Assembly: GCA_013822855.1 (NCBI GenBank)
Contig: PNLE01000009.1
Location: 1 to 42,570 of the forward strand
Direction of reading: 5' to 3'
Origin: Planctomyces sp.
Lineage (GTDB): Bacteria; Planctomycetota; Planctomycetia; Planctomycetales; Planctomycetaceae
Length of the DNA stretch: 42,570 bases
Shown one piece after another: positions 35,522 through 42,570 of the stretch. Numbering within the stretch: the stretch's first letter is position 1; every line of letters starts with the position of its first letter. Under the pieces are notes generated by a model. That model did no database searches. It had not been told where the DNA came from and saw only the letters and a list, made by a program, of their open reading frames with translations. A program made the translations under genes and the position numbers.

Positions 35522-35710
35522 CTATTCTTCCGTCTTTTCGTCCGCAACCAAAGTGCGGCCCTGATAATAACCACAAGTCGGGCAAACGACGTGCGTGGGC
35601 ACCAGTGTCGTGCATTGTGGGCAACTGGCGAGTTGCAGCGGAGTCAGAAAGTCGTGACTGCGGCGACGGCGCGAACGCCCCTTCGACTGCCGCCTTTTGG
35701 GAACTGCCAT
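35522..35710 (-). CDS. rpmF: 50S ribosomal protein bL32
   Basis: A 62-residue bL32. The N-terminus MAVPKRRQSKGRSRRRRSHD is diagnostic. A zinc-ribbon quartet is intact: Cys30 and Cys33 (CPQC), Cys43 and Cys46 (CPTC). A GGAAGTGA site precedes the ATG at 35710. It is first in the fatty-acid operon and has a promoter about 120 bp upstream. Confidence 0.97.
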   Translation of the reverse strand: MAVPKRRQSKGRSRRRRSHDFLTPLQLASCPQCTTLVPTHVVCPTCGYYQGRTLVADEKTEE

Positions 35711-35828
35711 GGCTCACTTCCGATCGACGTAAATTGCATTATGGAAAACAGTTGCGCCCGTCGCGATCCCGCTTTCGCAAGATTCACCGTAACTGCCGGT
35801 GCCGTCGGGATTTGTTTTGGAAAGGGAA

Positions 35829-35858
35829 ATGGTATTCCTTTCGGGAAACAACTGTCAA
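35829..35858 (-). promoter_or_regulatory. Sigma70-like promoter of the rpmF-plsX-fab cluster
   Basis: On the minus strand a consensus TTGACA (35853-35858) and TACCAT (35829-35834) are 18 bases apart, about 120 bp upstream of the rpmF ATG. Position in the divergent gap supports it. Confidence 0.5.
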
Positions 35859-35996
35859 GCAACGCGGTTTTGAAGCTCTTTGCCACCACTATCACAGTCC
35901 ATAAGGACACTTACCTGCGACGACAATCGGTATAAATTCCCAGGGCATTCCGCGTCGAAAATTTGCGAACCCATTTTTCTAACGAACGTTCCCACC

Positions 35997-38900
35997 ATGA
36001 CATTGCGGCCAACACAGACTTCAGACATTGCCCCAGAGCCGGGCATTCCGAGTGCGGCAAACGATTCGAGTACTGCCCGGTGGCAATTCTGGATCGATGT
36101 GGGAGGCACCTTCGCGGACGTCATCGCCCAGTCGCCGACGTGTCAGCGGCATTTCGCAAAAACGCTCAGTTCCGGGAGAGTGAAGGGCTTTCGCGATGCC
36201 GTCGAAACGATCCCATCGAACACCACTTCCCAAGGTCAATGGTGCGATCACTCCCTGGGCGAATATCCCACCGGCTTTTTCGTCAACTACACCTGCCTGT
36301 TTCATGACGCCAAGGGCCAGCTTCAAGAGGCTCTGATCACCTCCCACGAACAAGTCACCTCTCCCGCCCCTGCCGAGTCGAATTCCAGCCACACGCACTT
36401 CGCACGCTTCACCATCTGCGAGACTGATCGTTCGATCGATCCCGGAAAACTCAGGGTTCCCCTTGCAGGAAAATCGTATGAACTGACTGCTCACGAGGAA
36501 GCCGCCTTTCTCGGCGTGCGACAAATTCTGGGGCTTCCCTTATCGCAGCCCATTCCGGAAATCTCCTTGTCGCTCGGCACGACACGTGGCACCAACGCTC
36601 TCCTCACCCGCACGGGGGCAAGAACGGCCCTGCTCACCACCCTTGGCTTTGGCGACTTACCACGGATCGGATCCCAGGAACGGCCCCACCTGTTCGCGCT
36701 CCAGATCCATAAGCCCCAGCCACTCTTTTGCGAAGTGGTCGAAATCGACGAACGACTCTCGGCTCAGGGAGTGGCTCTCCGCATGCCGGATCCCGTGGCA
36801 ATCCGCCGACAGTTGGAAAATCTGCGAGATCGGGGGATCGAAGCGATCGCTGTCTCGTTCCTCCATGCTTGGAAACATCCCCAACACGAACAATTCGTTG
36901 CCCAGATCGCGAAGGAGGTCGGTTTCAAGGAAGTCTGCACCTCCCATGAGACGGCTCCCACTCCCCGGTTGGTTCCCCGCACCGAAACCACCGTGCTCGA
37001 TGCCTTCCTCACCCCCGTGCTCCGATCCTATCTGGACAGCCTCACCAACACTGTCGGCAGTACCCATGTCCGCCTGATGACCAGTGCCGGCACCTTGGTC
37101 AAAGCCACCGATTTTCGGGGCAGTGACAGCGTACTCAGCGGACCGGCGGGGGGGGTGATCGGCTTCGCCCGCGCGGCCGAGGCGGCGGGGTTCTCGAAAG
37201 CCATCGGCCTCGACATGGGTGGAACCAGCACCGATGTCGCCCATTACGCGGGCCAGTTCATGCACGAATTCGAAGGTCAGAAGGCGGGCGTCAAACTGAT
37301 CGGTGATCGCCTCGCCATCGAGACCGTCGCGGCGGGGGGCGGCAGCATTTGCGATGTGGTTGGCAGACAGTTGGTCGTCGGACCCAAGAGTGCCGGGGCC
37401 ACCCCCGGCCCCGCCTGTTATGGCCAGGGCGGCCCCCTCACCATCACGGATTGCAATGTCCGGTTGGGCCGGATCGACGCGGATCGTTTCCCCTTCCCAC
37501 TGGATCACGAAGCCATCGAGCGGCGGCTGAACGAGGCCTTCCTCACATTCCAAAAATCCGTCGGCTCAGCATCCAGCGGCCTGCGGGCCATCACCTCGAT
37601 CGAGGAACTGGCCGCCGGCTTCATCGAGATCGCCAACGCCACCATGGCCCGCGCGATCCGCAAGATCTCCATCCAGAAGGGGCTTGTTCCGGAAGACTAT
37701 CTGCTGGTCGCCTTCGGTGGGGCCGCCGCCCAACACGCCTGCGGCATCGCGCGGCTGCTCGACATCCCCCGGATCCTCATCCATCCCCTTGCCGCCCTGC
37801 TCTGCGCCTACGGACTCAGCCAGGCGGATCTTGTCAAACGGGGCGAAAAGTCGATCTATCGGCTACTCGATGCGAACGGAAACACCTCGAACGATCGAGG
37901 GTCCGCTGCCGCTGCCGAATCCATCACCATGCAAGAACTCACCGGGATTGTCTCGAACCTGTCCAACGAATTGAGGGAACAGATCGAGCAGGAACGCAGT
38001 GCCGACCAGATGCCAGGCACGCCCCGCTTCGACGTTGCCCTGAGGTACTTCGGTTCGGAATCGGTGCTGGACGTCCCCTGGAATTCAAGCCAGGAACATG
38101 ACTCGGCGGAGGAACTGGCCCAGCAGTTTCGACAACTGCATCAATCACGATACGGCTACGATCGGGCCAACGCACCGCTGGAAGTCGTCGCTGTCCGAGG
38201 CGAACTCTCCGCTGTGCACAAGCGGCCTCAAGCAGCTCAAGAGACAGCCCCATCATCCCCTACTCAACAAACCGTCACGGCCGACGAAATATCCCGGCAG
38301 TGGCGTAACAACAAGTGGGGAGTCGCACCGCGATATCGCCGCGATCAGCTCTCGGTGGGCGACACCATCTCCGGCCCGGCCCTCATCTCCGATCCGACGA
38401 CCACCACCGTTGTCGACGCCGACTTCACCGCCCAACTTCTTCCCGGCGGCGAACTCCTGCTCACCAGGAAGAAGGGCACAACATGTGTCGATCCTTACGC
38501 GGAAGAGCCCCACTCCAGTAATGATCCCACGAAGACCTTGCTGTCGCCGGTCGAGATCGAGGTCTTCCACCAGCGTCTGGCCTCGATCGCCGATGAAATG
38601 GGGATCAAGCTCCAGCAGACGGCCCAGTCGACCAACGTCAAGGAGCGTCTCGACTACAGCTGCGCCATCTTTTCCCGTGCGGGCGAACTCGTGGTCAATG
38701 CTCCGCATGTTCCCGTCCATCTGGGAGCGATGAGCGAGTCGATCAAGTCGATCCTCGCGGCTTATCCTCAGATGGAGCCGGGGGATGTCTTCCTCACCAA
38801 CGACCCCTTCAGCGGTGGCTCCCATCTACCCGATCTCACGGTCGTCAGTCCGGTCTTCATCGAGGACAACGACCCGGGGCGTTCGCCGAGACTTTGCGCG

Positions 38901-40157
38901 TTTGTGGCGAATCGCGCCCACCACGCCGAGATTGGCGGCATCGTTCCCGGCAGCATGCCCCCCTTCTCGAAGCGGCTGGCGGATGAAGGGATCCTGCTCA
39001 AAAATCTGCGAATCGTGCACCACGGCCTCTTCGACGAAGCGGGCCTGCGCGCGAAGTTCACAGCCCCTCCCCACCCTTCCCGCATGCCCGATCAGAACAT
39101 CGCCGACCTGATCGCCCAGATGGCCTCGAACACCCGGGGAGCGGAGCTGGTGGCCGCATTCGTTCGCGAGCAGTCGCCGACCCGGTTCGAAGCCTGTCTC
39201 GATCAGTTGAAGCAAATCGCCGCCACGATGATCCGCCACATGCTCTCCACCTTTCCAGAGAGCGAACATTCGTTCGTCGATCACCTCGACGATGGCTCCC
39301 CCATTCGAGTCACCTCCCGCATCGTTCATGAACCGGCCACAAGCGAAGGCCCGCCGCTCATCCGCTGCCAGCTCGACTTCACCGGAACGGCTCCAGTTCT
39401 GGCGACCAACCTTAACGCGAATCGCGCGATCGTTACCGCCTGTGTGATGTATGTCCTCCGGTCACTGCTGGAGTGGCACAACCCCGACCATTCCCATACC
39501 CACTTCCCGCTCAACAGTGGTGTCCTCGATCCCATCGATCTCCTCCTCCCCGAATGTCTGCTCAATCCACCCGCATACGCCGATCCGCTGCAATCGGCGG
39601 CTGTCGTCGGGGGGAATGTGGAAACCTCTCAGCGGGTGGTCGATGTGCTGCTGGGACTGTTCGGCGTGGCGGCCGCCAGCCAAGGGACGATGAACAACCT
39701 TACCTTCGGCAACAAGCGGTTCGGCTACTACGAGACGATCTGCGGTGGCGTGGGGGCCACCTCCCGCGGCCCCGGTGCCGACGCTGTCCATTCCCACATG
39801 ACGAACACCCGGCTCACCGACCCGGAGATCCTCGAGCAGCGCTATCCCCTCCGCGTCCGGCGTTTCGAGATTCGAGAGGGATCCGGCGGTGAAGGTCAAC
39901 ATCGCGGCGGGCATGGCGTTTCGCGCGAGATCGAATTCTTGGAGACGCTTTCACTCTCGATCCTCTCCGAACGTCGCGGTTCCTACCGGCCCTACGGCGT
40001 AGCGGGTGGCGGTGCGGGAGCCACCGGCCAGAACCTGCTGACCAAAGCGGCGACGGGGGAAGTGATCGATCTGGGGGGCAAGGCTTCGATCCACGTCCAG
40101 CCGGGCGACATCGTCACCATCCATACCCCCGGCGGCGGTGGATGGGGCGCAGTCTGA
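35997..40157 (+). CDS. 5-oxoprolinase-type HyuA-HyuB fusion protein
   Basis: A 1386-residue protein joining the two halves of the hydantoinase/oxoprolinase family. The HyuA-like part (about 20-830) starts [11 protein letters not shown] and has [47 protein letters not shown] and AVAAGGGSI-type motifs. The HyuB-like part (about 850-1386) has the [31 protein letters not shown] and GGGGWG-type endings. Full fusion is the layout of ATP-dependent 5-oxoprolinase (5-oxoproline to glutamate), but related hydantoinases or acetophenone carboxylases cannot be excluded. About 90 residues near 80-170 separate the first two HyuA motifs. ATG 35997 has no good ribosome-binding site; a TATAAA at 35931-35936 may be its -10 box. 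It stands as a single gene. Confidence 0.9.
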   Translation: MTLRPTQTSDIAPEPGIPSAANDSSTARWQFWIDVGGTFADVIAQSPTCQRHFAKTLSSGRVKGFRDAVETIPSNTTSQGQWCDHSLGEYPTGFFVNYTCLFHDAKGQLQEALITSHEQVTSPAPAESNSSHTHFARFTICETDRSIDPGKLRVPLAGKSYELTAHEEAAFLGVRQILGLPLSQPIPEISLSLGTTRGTNALLTRTGARTALLTTLGFGDLPRIGSQERPHLFALQIHKPQPLFCEVVEIDERLSAQGVALRMPDPVAIRRQLENLRDRGIEAIAVSFLHAWKHPQHEQFVAQIAKEVGFKEVCTSHETAPTPRLVPRTETTVLDAFLTPVLRSYLDSLTNTVGSTHVRLMTSAGTLVKATDFRGSDSVLSGPAGGVIGFARAAEAAGFSKAIGLDMGGTSTDVAHYAGQFMHEFEGQKAGVKLIGDRLAIETVAAGGGSICDVVGRQLVVGPKSAGATPGPACYGQGGPLTITDCNVRLGRIDADRFPFPLDHEAIERRLNEAFLTFQKSVGSASSGLRAITSIEELAAGFIEIANATMARAIRKISIQKGLVPEDYLLVAFGGAAAQHACGIARLLDIPRILIHPLAALLCAYGLSQADLVKRGEKSIYRLLDANGNTSNDRGSAAAAESITMQELTGIVSNLSNELREQIEQERSADQMPGTPRFDVALRYFGSESVLDVPWNSSQEHDSAEELAQQFRQLHQSRYGYDRANAPLEVVAVRGELSAVHKRPQAAQETAPSSPTQQTVTADEISRQWRNNKWGVAPRYRRDQLSVGDTISGPALISDPTTTTVVDADFTAQLLPGGELLLTRKKGTTCVDPYAEEPHSSNDPTKTLLSPVEIEVFHQRLASIADEMGIKLQQTAQSTNVKERLDYSCAIFSRAGELVVNAPHVPVHLGAMSESIKSILAAYPQMEPGDVFLTNDPFSGGSHLPDLTVVSPVFIEDNDPGRSPRLCAFVANRAHHAEIGGIVPGSMPPFSKRLADEGILLKNLRIVHHGLFDEAGLRAKFTAPPHPSRMPDQNIADLIAQMASNTRGAELVAAFVREQSPTRFEACLDQLKQIAATMIRHMLSTFPESEHSFVDHLDDGSPIRVTSRIVHEPATSEGPPLIRCQLDFTGTAPVLATNLNANRAIVTACVMYVLRSLLEWHNPDHSHTHFPLNSGVLDPIDLLLPECLLNPPAYADPLQSAAVVGGNVETSQRVVDVLLGLFGVAAASQGTMNNLTFGNKRFGYYETICGGVGATSRGPGADAVHSHMTNTRLTDPEILEQRYPLRVRRFEIREGSGGEGQHRGGHGVSREIEFLETLSLSILSERRGSYRPYGVAGGGAGATGQNLLTKAATGEVIDLGGKASIHVQPGDIVTIHTPGGGGWGAV

Positions 40158-40358
40158 GCCACCCCTCCCGCACAGGCGGCACAATCCGTTCATTCACCGC
40201 CGGTTGAGTTCCGGACGATGGCTGGTGGCAAATTCTGCCACTTCCCGGGCCTTAGGCGGTCGATGTCAGAAGCGAAGAGGTCTATCGGCGCGCTTTGTAC
40301 GCCTTCGTTTCTGGTTGGCTCGCCTCGTGGAACGCCACGCCCAGCGGAACTCAACGGC

Positions 40359-41222
40359 ATGCTTGTGATTCTCGGTTTCATCGTCGTGACGGGCTGCGTC
40401 CTGGGTGGCTTCACCTGGGCCGGCGGCAATGTCGGCGCGTTGCTCCACCCCTCGGAAGTACTCACCATCGGTGGAGCCTCCCTGGGGGCCATGCTCGTCA
40501 TGGGGAGCCCGAAAATCATCAAGGATCTGATCAAGTCGATCATCCAGACGCTGAAAGGGAGCCCCTTCAACAAGAAGGCTTACGCGGATCTCTTCAAACT
40601 CACCTACGACCTGCTGAAGACCGCGAGAAAAGACGGCCTGCTCGCGCTCGAACCGCATCTCAACGATCCGCATGAAAGCAAGATCTTCGCGAAGTATCCC
40701 AGGCTCCAAAAGGATCACCACTTCACGACGTTCCTCTGCGACGGCCTCTCTTCGGTCGTCGAAGCCAGCATGACCCAGGAACAACTGCACGATCTGCTGC
40801 AGAAACAGATCGCCGTCATGGAGGAGGAGCATCACCAGGCGGTGGGGATCCTGGCCAAGAGTGCCGACGCCATGCCCGGCTTCGGGATCGTGGCCGCCGT
40901 GCTGGGGATCGTGATCACGATGGGTGCCATCGACGGCCCCGTCGAGGAGATCGGCCACAAGGTGGGTGCCGCCCTCGTGGGGACGTTCCTCGGGATTCTC
41001 GCCTCGTACGGCTTCATGGGCCCGCTCGCCGCCCGCATGGATCTCCTGGGGAAAGCCGAGATGGACTTCTACCGCACGACGGCCGCCATCATCGAGGGTG
41101 CCATTGGCGGTGCCGCTCCCAAGCAGATCATCGAACAGGCGCGCCGGGTGGTTGGCAGCGAAGCCCGGCCGGAACGTGTCGAGATGGAAAAGCTTCTCAA
41201 GGAAGCTGACGCCGCCGCCTAG
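40359..41222 (+). CDS. motA: Motor stator protein MotA
   Basis: A 287-residue MotA: membrane helices at about 1-20 and 30-50 (LTIGGASLGAMLVMG), a large cytoplasmic loop with charged residues, and the third and fourth helices at about 165-185 and 200-220 (MPGFGIVAAVLGIVITMG, ALVGTFLGILASYGFMGPLA). With MotB it forms the ion channel that drives flagellar rotation, or a related stator. The ATG at 40359 begins MLVILGFIVV, matching the family; the frame upstream is not conserved. motB follows 39 bp later. No other flagellar gene is in view. Confidence 0.93.
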   Translation: MLVILGFIVVTGCVLGGFTWAGGNVGALLHPSEVLTIGGASLGAMLVMGSPKIIKDLIKSIIQTLKGSPFNKKAYADLFKLTYDLLKTARKDGLLALEPHLNDPHESKIFAKYPRLQKDHHFTTFLCDGLSSVVEASMTQEQLHDLLQKQIAVMEEEHHQAVGILAKSADAMPGFGIVAAVLGIVITMGAIDGPVEEIGHKVGAALVGTFLGILASYGFMGPLAARMDLLGKAEMDFYRTTAAIIEGAIGGAAPKQIIEQARRVVGSEARPERVEMEKLLKEADAAA

Positions 41223-41261
41223 ACCGTATGGCTCAACGAACCGACCGGGGAGATCGAGAAC

Positions 41262-42155
41262 ATGGCTGCAGGTGGCGGAGGTGCGTGGAAAGTCGCCTAT
41301 GCGGATTTCGTCACCGCCATGATGGCCTTCTTCCTCGTGATGTGGATCACCGGCCAGAGCAAGGAAGTCAAGACGGCCATCGCCCACTATTTCCAGCCGC
41401 CCCCCGGCGCTGCGGCCTCCGAACTGGATCCCGATGCCGAGCCATCGCTTTTCCCTCCCCGGGCCGAATTGAAGATCTTCCACGATCTGGAAAAGACGCG
41501 GAACATCGGCACGATGGTTTTGTTCGCCGAGAAGATCTACGAGCTGGATGAAGAGGCCAAGAACCAGTTGGAGGCCCTCCTGCCGGATCTTTGGGGGAAA
41601 CCCAACAAGATCGAAGTCCGCGGCCACGCCTCTCGTCGCGAACGGGCCGACTCGCAGTCCAAGGAAGATCCCTGGCAACTCTCATGGTTCCGCAGCCAGG
41701 CGGTGAAGGATTACCTCGTCACCCGGGGCGTGGAACTGAGCCGCATCCGCTTGAGCCAGGACGGGGCCGAGGAGCCTTACAGCGCCAAGAAGCTGGACGC
41801 CGAACATCAGGCGCAGAACGCACGGGTGGAAGTCTTCCTCATTGGCGAGCTCGCCCGGAAATACCGCGAAAGCCCTGAAGAGCCAGGCGGCTATTTCGGT
41901 AAGGCAGACCCCACCCAGGTGCCCCCAGGCCAAAGCTTGAAGCCAAAACCCAAAGACGACGGTCATGGCGAGGAACCGGAAGCCGGGCACGGGCCATCTG
42001 GACACGGCACCTCCGGACACGGGTCATCCAGCGGACATGGTGCCAAGAAGGAAGCCACCTCCGGCCACGGATCTTCAGGCCACGGTTCCACTGGTCACGG
42101 AGCCAAAGCAGACCCCAAAAAGGCCGAACCCAAGAAATCATCAGGCCATCATTAA
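41262..42155 (+). CDS. motB: Motor stator protein MotB with Gly/His-rich tail
   Basis: A 297-residue MotB. The N-terminus GGGGAWKVAYADFVTAMMAFFLVMWI contains the ion-conducting Asp15 within a single membrane helix. An OmpA-like peptidoglycan-binding domain spans about 85-195 (KIEVRGHAS, LSQDGAEEPY, NARVEVFL). The last 65 residues are an unusual Lys/Pro then Gly-His-Ser tail with eight GHG units and a terminal GHH. The ATG at 41262 follows GGGGAGATCGAGAAC. It is co-transcribed with motA. Confidence 0.93.
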   Translation: MAAGGGGAWKVAYADFVTAMMAFFLVMWITGQSKEVKTAIAHYFQPPPGAAASELDPDAEPSLFPPRAELKIFHDLEKTRNIGTMVLFAEKIYELDEEAKNQLEALLPDLWGKPNKIEVRGHASRRERADSQSKEDPWQLSWFRSQAVKDYLVTRGVELSRIRLSQDGAEEPYSAKKLDAEHQAQNARVEVFLIGELARKYRESPEEPGGYFGKADPTQVPPGQSLKPKPKDDGHGEEPEAGHGPSGHGTSGHGSSSGHGAKKEATSGHGSSGHGSTGHGAKADPKKAEPKKSSGHH

Positions 42156-42570
42156 GCAGGATCACATCAATCAACCGCTCTGCGAGTGCCAAGCGTGCCA
42201 CTGCTGGCTCGCCAGCAGTGCTCCTCCCGCCCGCCAAAAAGCTCATCCCAACTCCCAACTCCCAACTTCCAAACACCAAACCCCGAAAAAACAACCCGGC
42301 AGCCACTGTCACCAGCAACCACCGGGCCGTTCTTCAATCATTCCACGACCGATCAGGGCCGCGCGGAGAGTCGCCATCGCCAGGTTTCCCTCGCGTGGAC
42401 ATCACCCGCAGTCTTCAGCACCTCTTCGCCGGTTTCGCGTCTCTTCTGAAAGTCACTGGCTGCAATAATCATCGCAACCAATTGAGAGTCTCAGAAGACA
42501 GCCTGCCTTTCCAAGCGGTCACCCGGCGGCCAGGAACAAATCCCCGCCACCTGTCAGCCATCGTCGAACA
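42156..42570. other. Region after motB with palindrome, no clear gene
   Basis: Apart from the palindrome at 42199-42220, I see nothing firm in the last 415 bp. A C-rich, G-poor run lies at about 42240-42300. A minus-strand frame entering from the right edge could end at 42519-42521 (VRRWLTGGGDLFLAAG before the stop), but only 16 residues are in view. Confidence 0.45.
42199..42220. repeat. Palindromic repeat after motB
   Basis: CACTGCTGGC-TC-GCCAGCAGTG is a perfect 10-bp palindrome around 2 bases, 43 bp after the motB stop. There is no T-run. Its sequence looks like a dispersed intergenic repeat of the REP type rather than a dedicated terminator. Confidence 0.5.

Noticed and set aside
41965-42155. 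Tandem GGACACGG-type repeats as a CRISPR-like or satellite array
   Set aside because: The repetition is the coding sequence of the Gly-His tail of MotB; units are short, irregular and in frame.
42519-42570. C-terminus of a minus-strand gene at the right edge
   Set aside because: Only 16 codons are visible; the reading frame looks plausible but cannot be supported.

Overview
The window looks like chromosomal DNA of a planctomycete (Planctomycetota, probably order Planctomycetales; genus not resolved). The main evidence is three DUF1559 pilin-like proteins (N-terminal [20 protein letters not shown] class III signal, C-terminal H-X9-DG motif), each paired with a small carboxypeptidase-regulatory-like lipoprotein. 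Several housekeeping genes use GTG or TTG starts, and secreted TPR, HtrA-like and phosphatase proteins are common. No rRNA, tRNA, insertion sequence, prophage or CRISPR array was recognised.

Layout. 1-2.5 kb: a membrane protein cut by the window edge (minus), then an HTH-receiver regulator and a short histidine kinase (plus). 2.5-10.9 kb: accessory region with the three DUF1559/lipoprotein pairs, interrupted by a DapA/NanA-family aldolase with a C-terminal tail resembling a microcompartment encapsulation peptide, a membrane protein of unknown function, and an exported phosphodiesterase/phosphatase-family protein. 11.0-26.6 kb: a minus-strand run of nine information-processing and envelope genes, read from right to left: nusA, infB, rbfA, a glycosylase-like protein with a histone H1-like tail, a large TPR protein, yebC, recA, an HtrA-like protease, alaS. 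It ends at a strong bidirectional terminator. 26.6-27.7 kb: about 1 kb without a confident gene, holding a promoter, predicted RNA hairpins and an intrinsic terminator that together could define a small RNA of about 275 nt. 27.7-29.3 kb: an exported TPR protein (plus).

29.4-35.7 kb: a minus-strand fatty-acid cluster, rpmF-plsX-fabD-acpP-fabF, continued by a glycine-zipper lipoprotein and a second ketosynthase-like protein whose active-site Cys and one His are replaced (Glu and Asn). fabG and fabH are not in the cluster. 36.0-40.2 kb: a fused HyuA-HyuB 5-oxoprolinase (plus). 40.4-42.2 kb: motA-motB, with a Gly/His-rich tail on MotB. The last 400 bp hold a palindromic repeat and no clear gene.

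Most genes are core functions. The best leads for something new are the tailed aldolase, the catalytically altered ketosynthase, the glycosylase/H1-tail fusion, the candidate small RNA upstream of nusA, and an operator-like palindrome at the recA promoter. All functional statements rest on recognising motifs by eye; no search was run.
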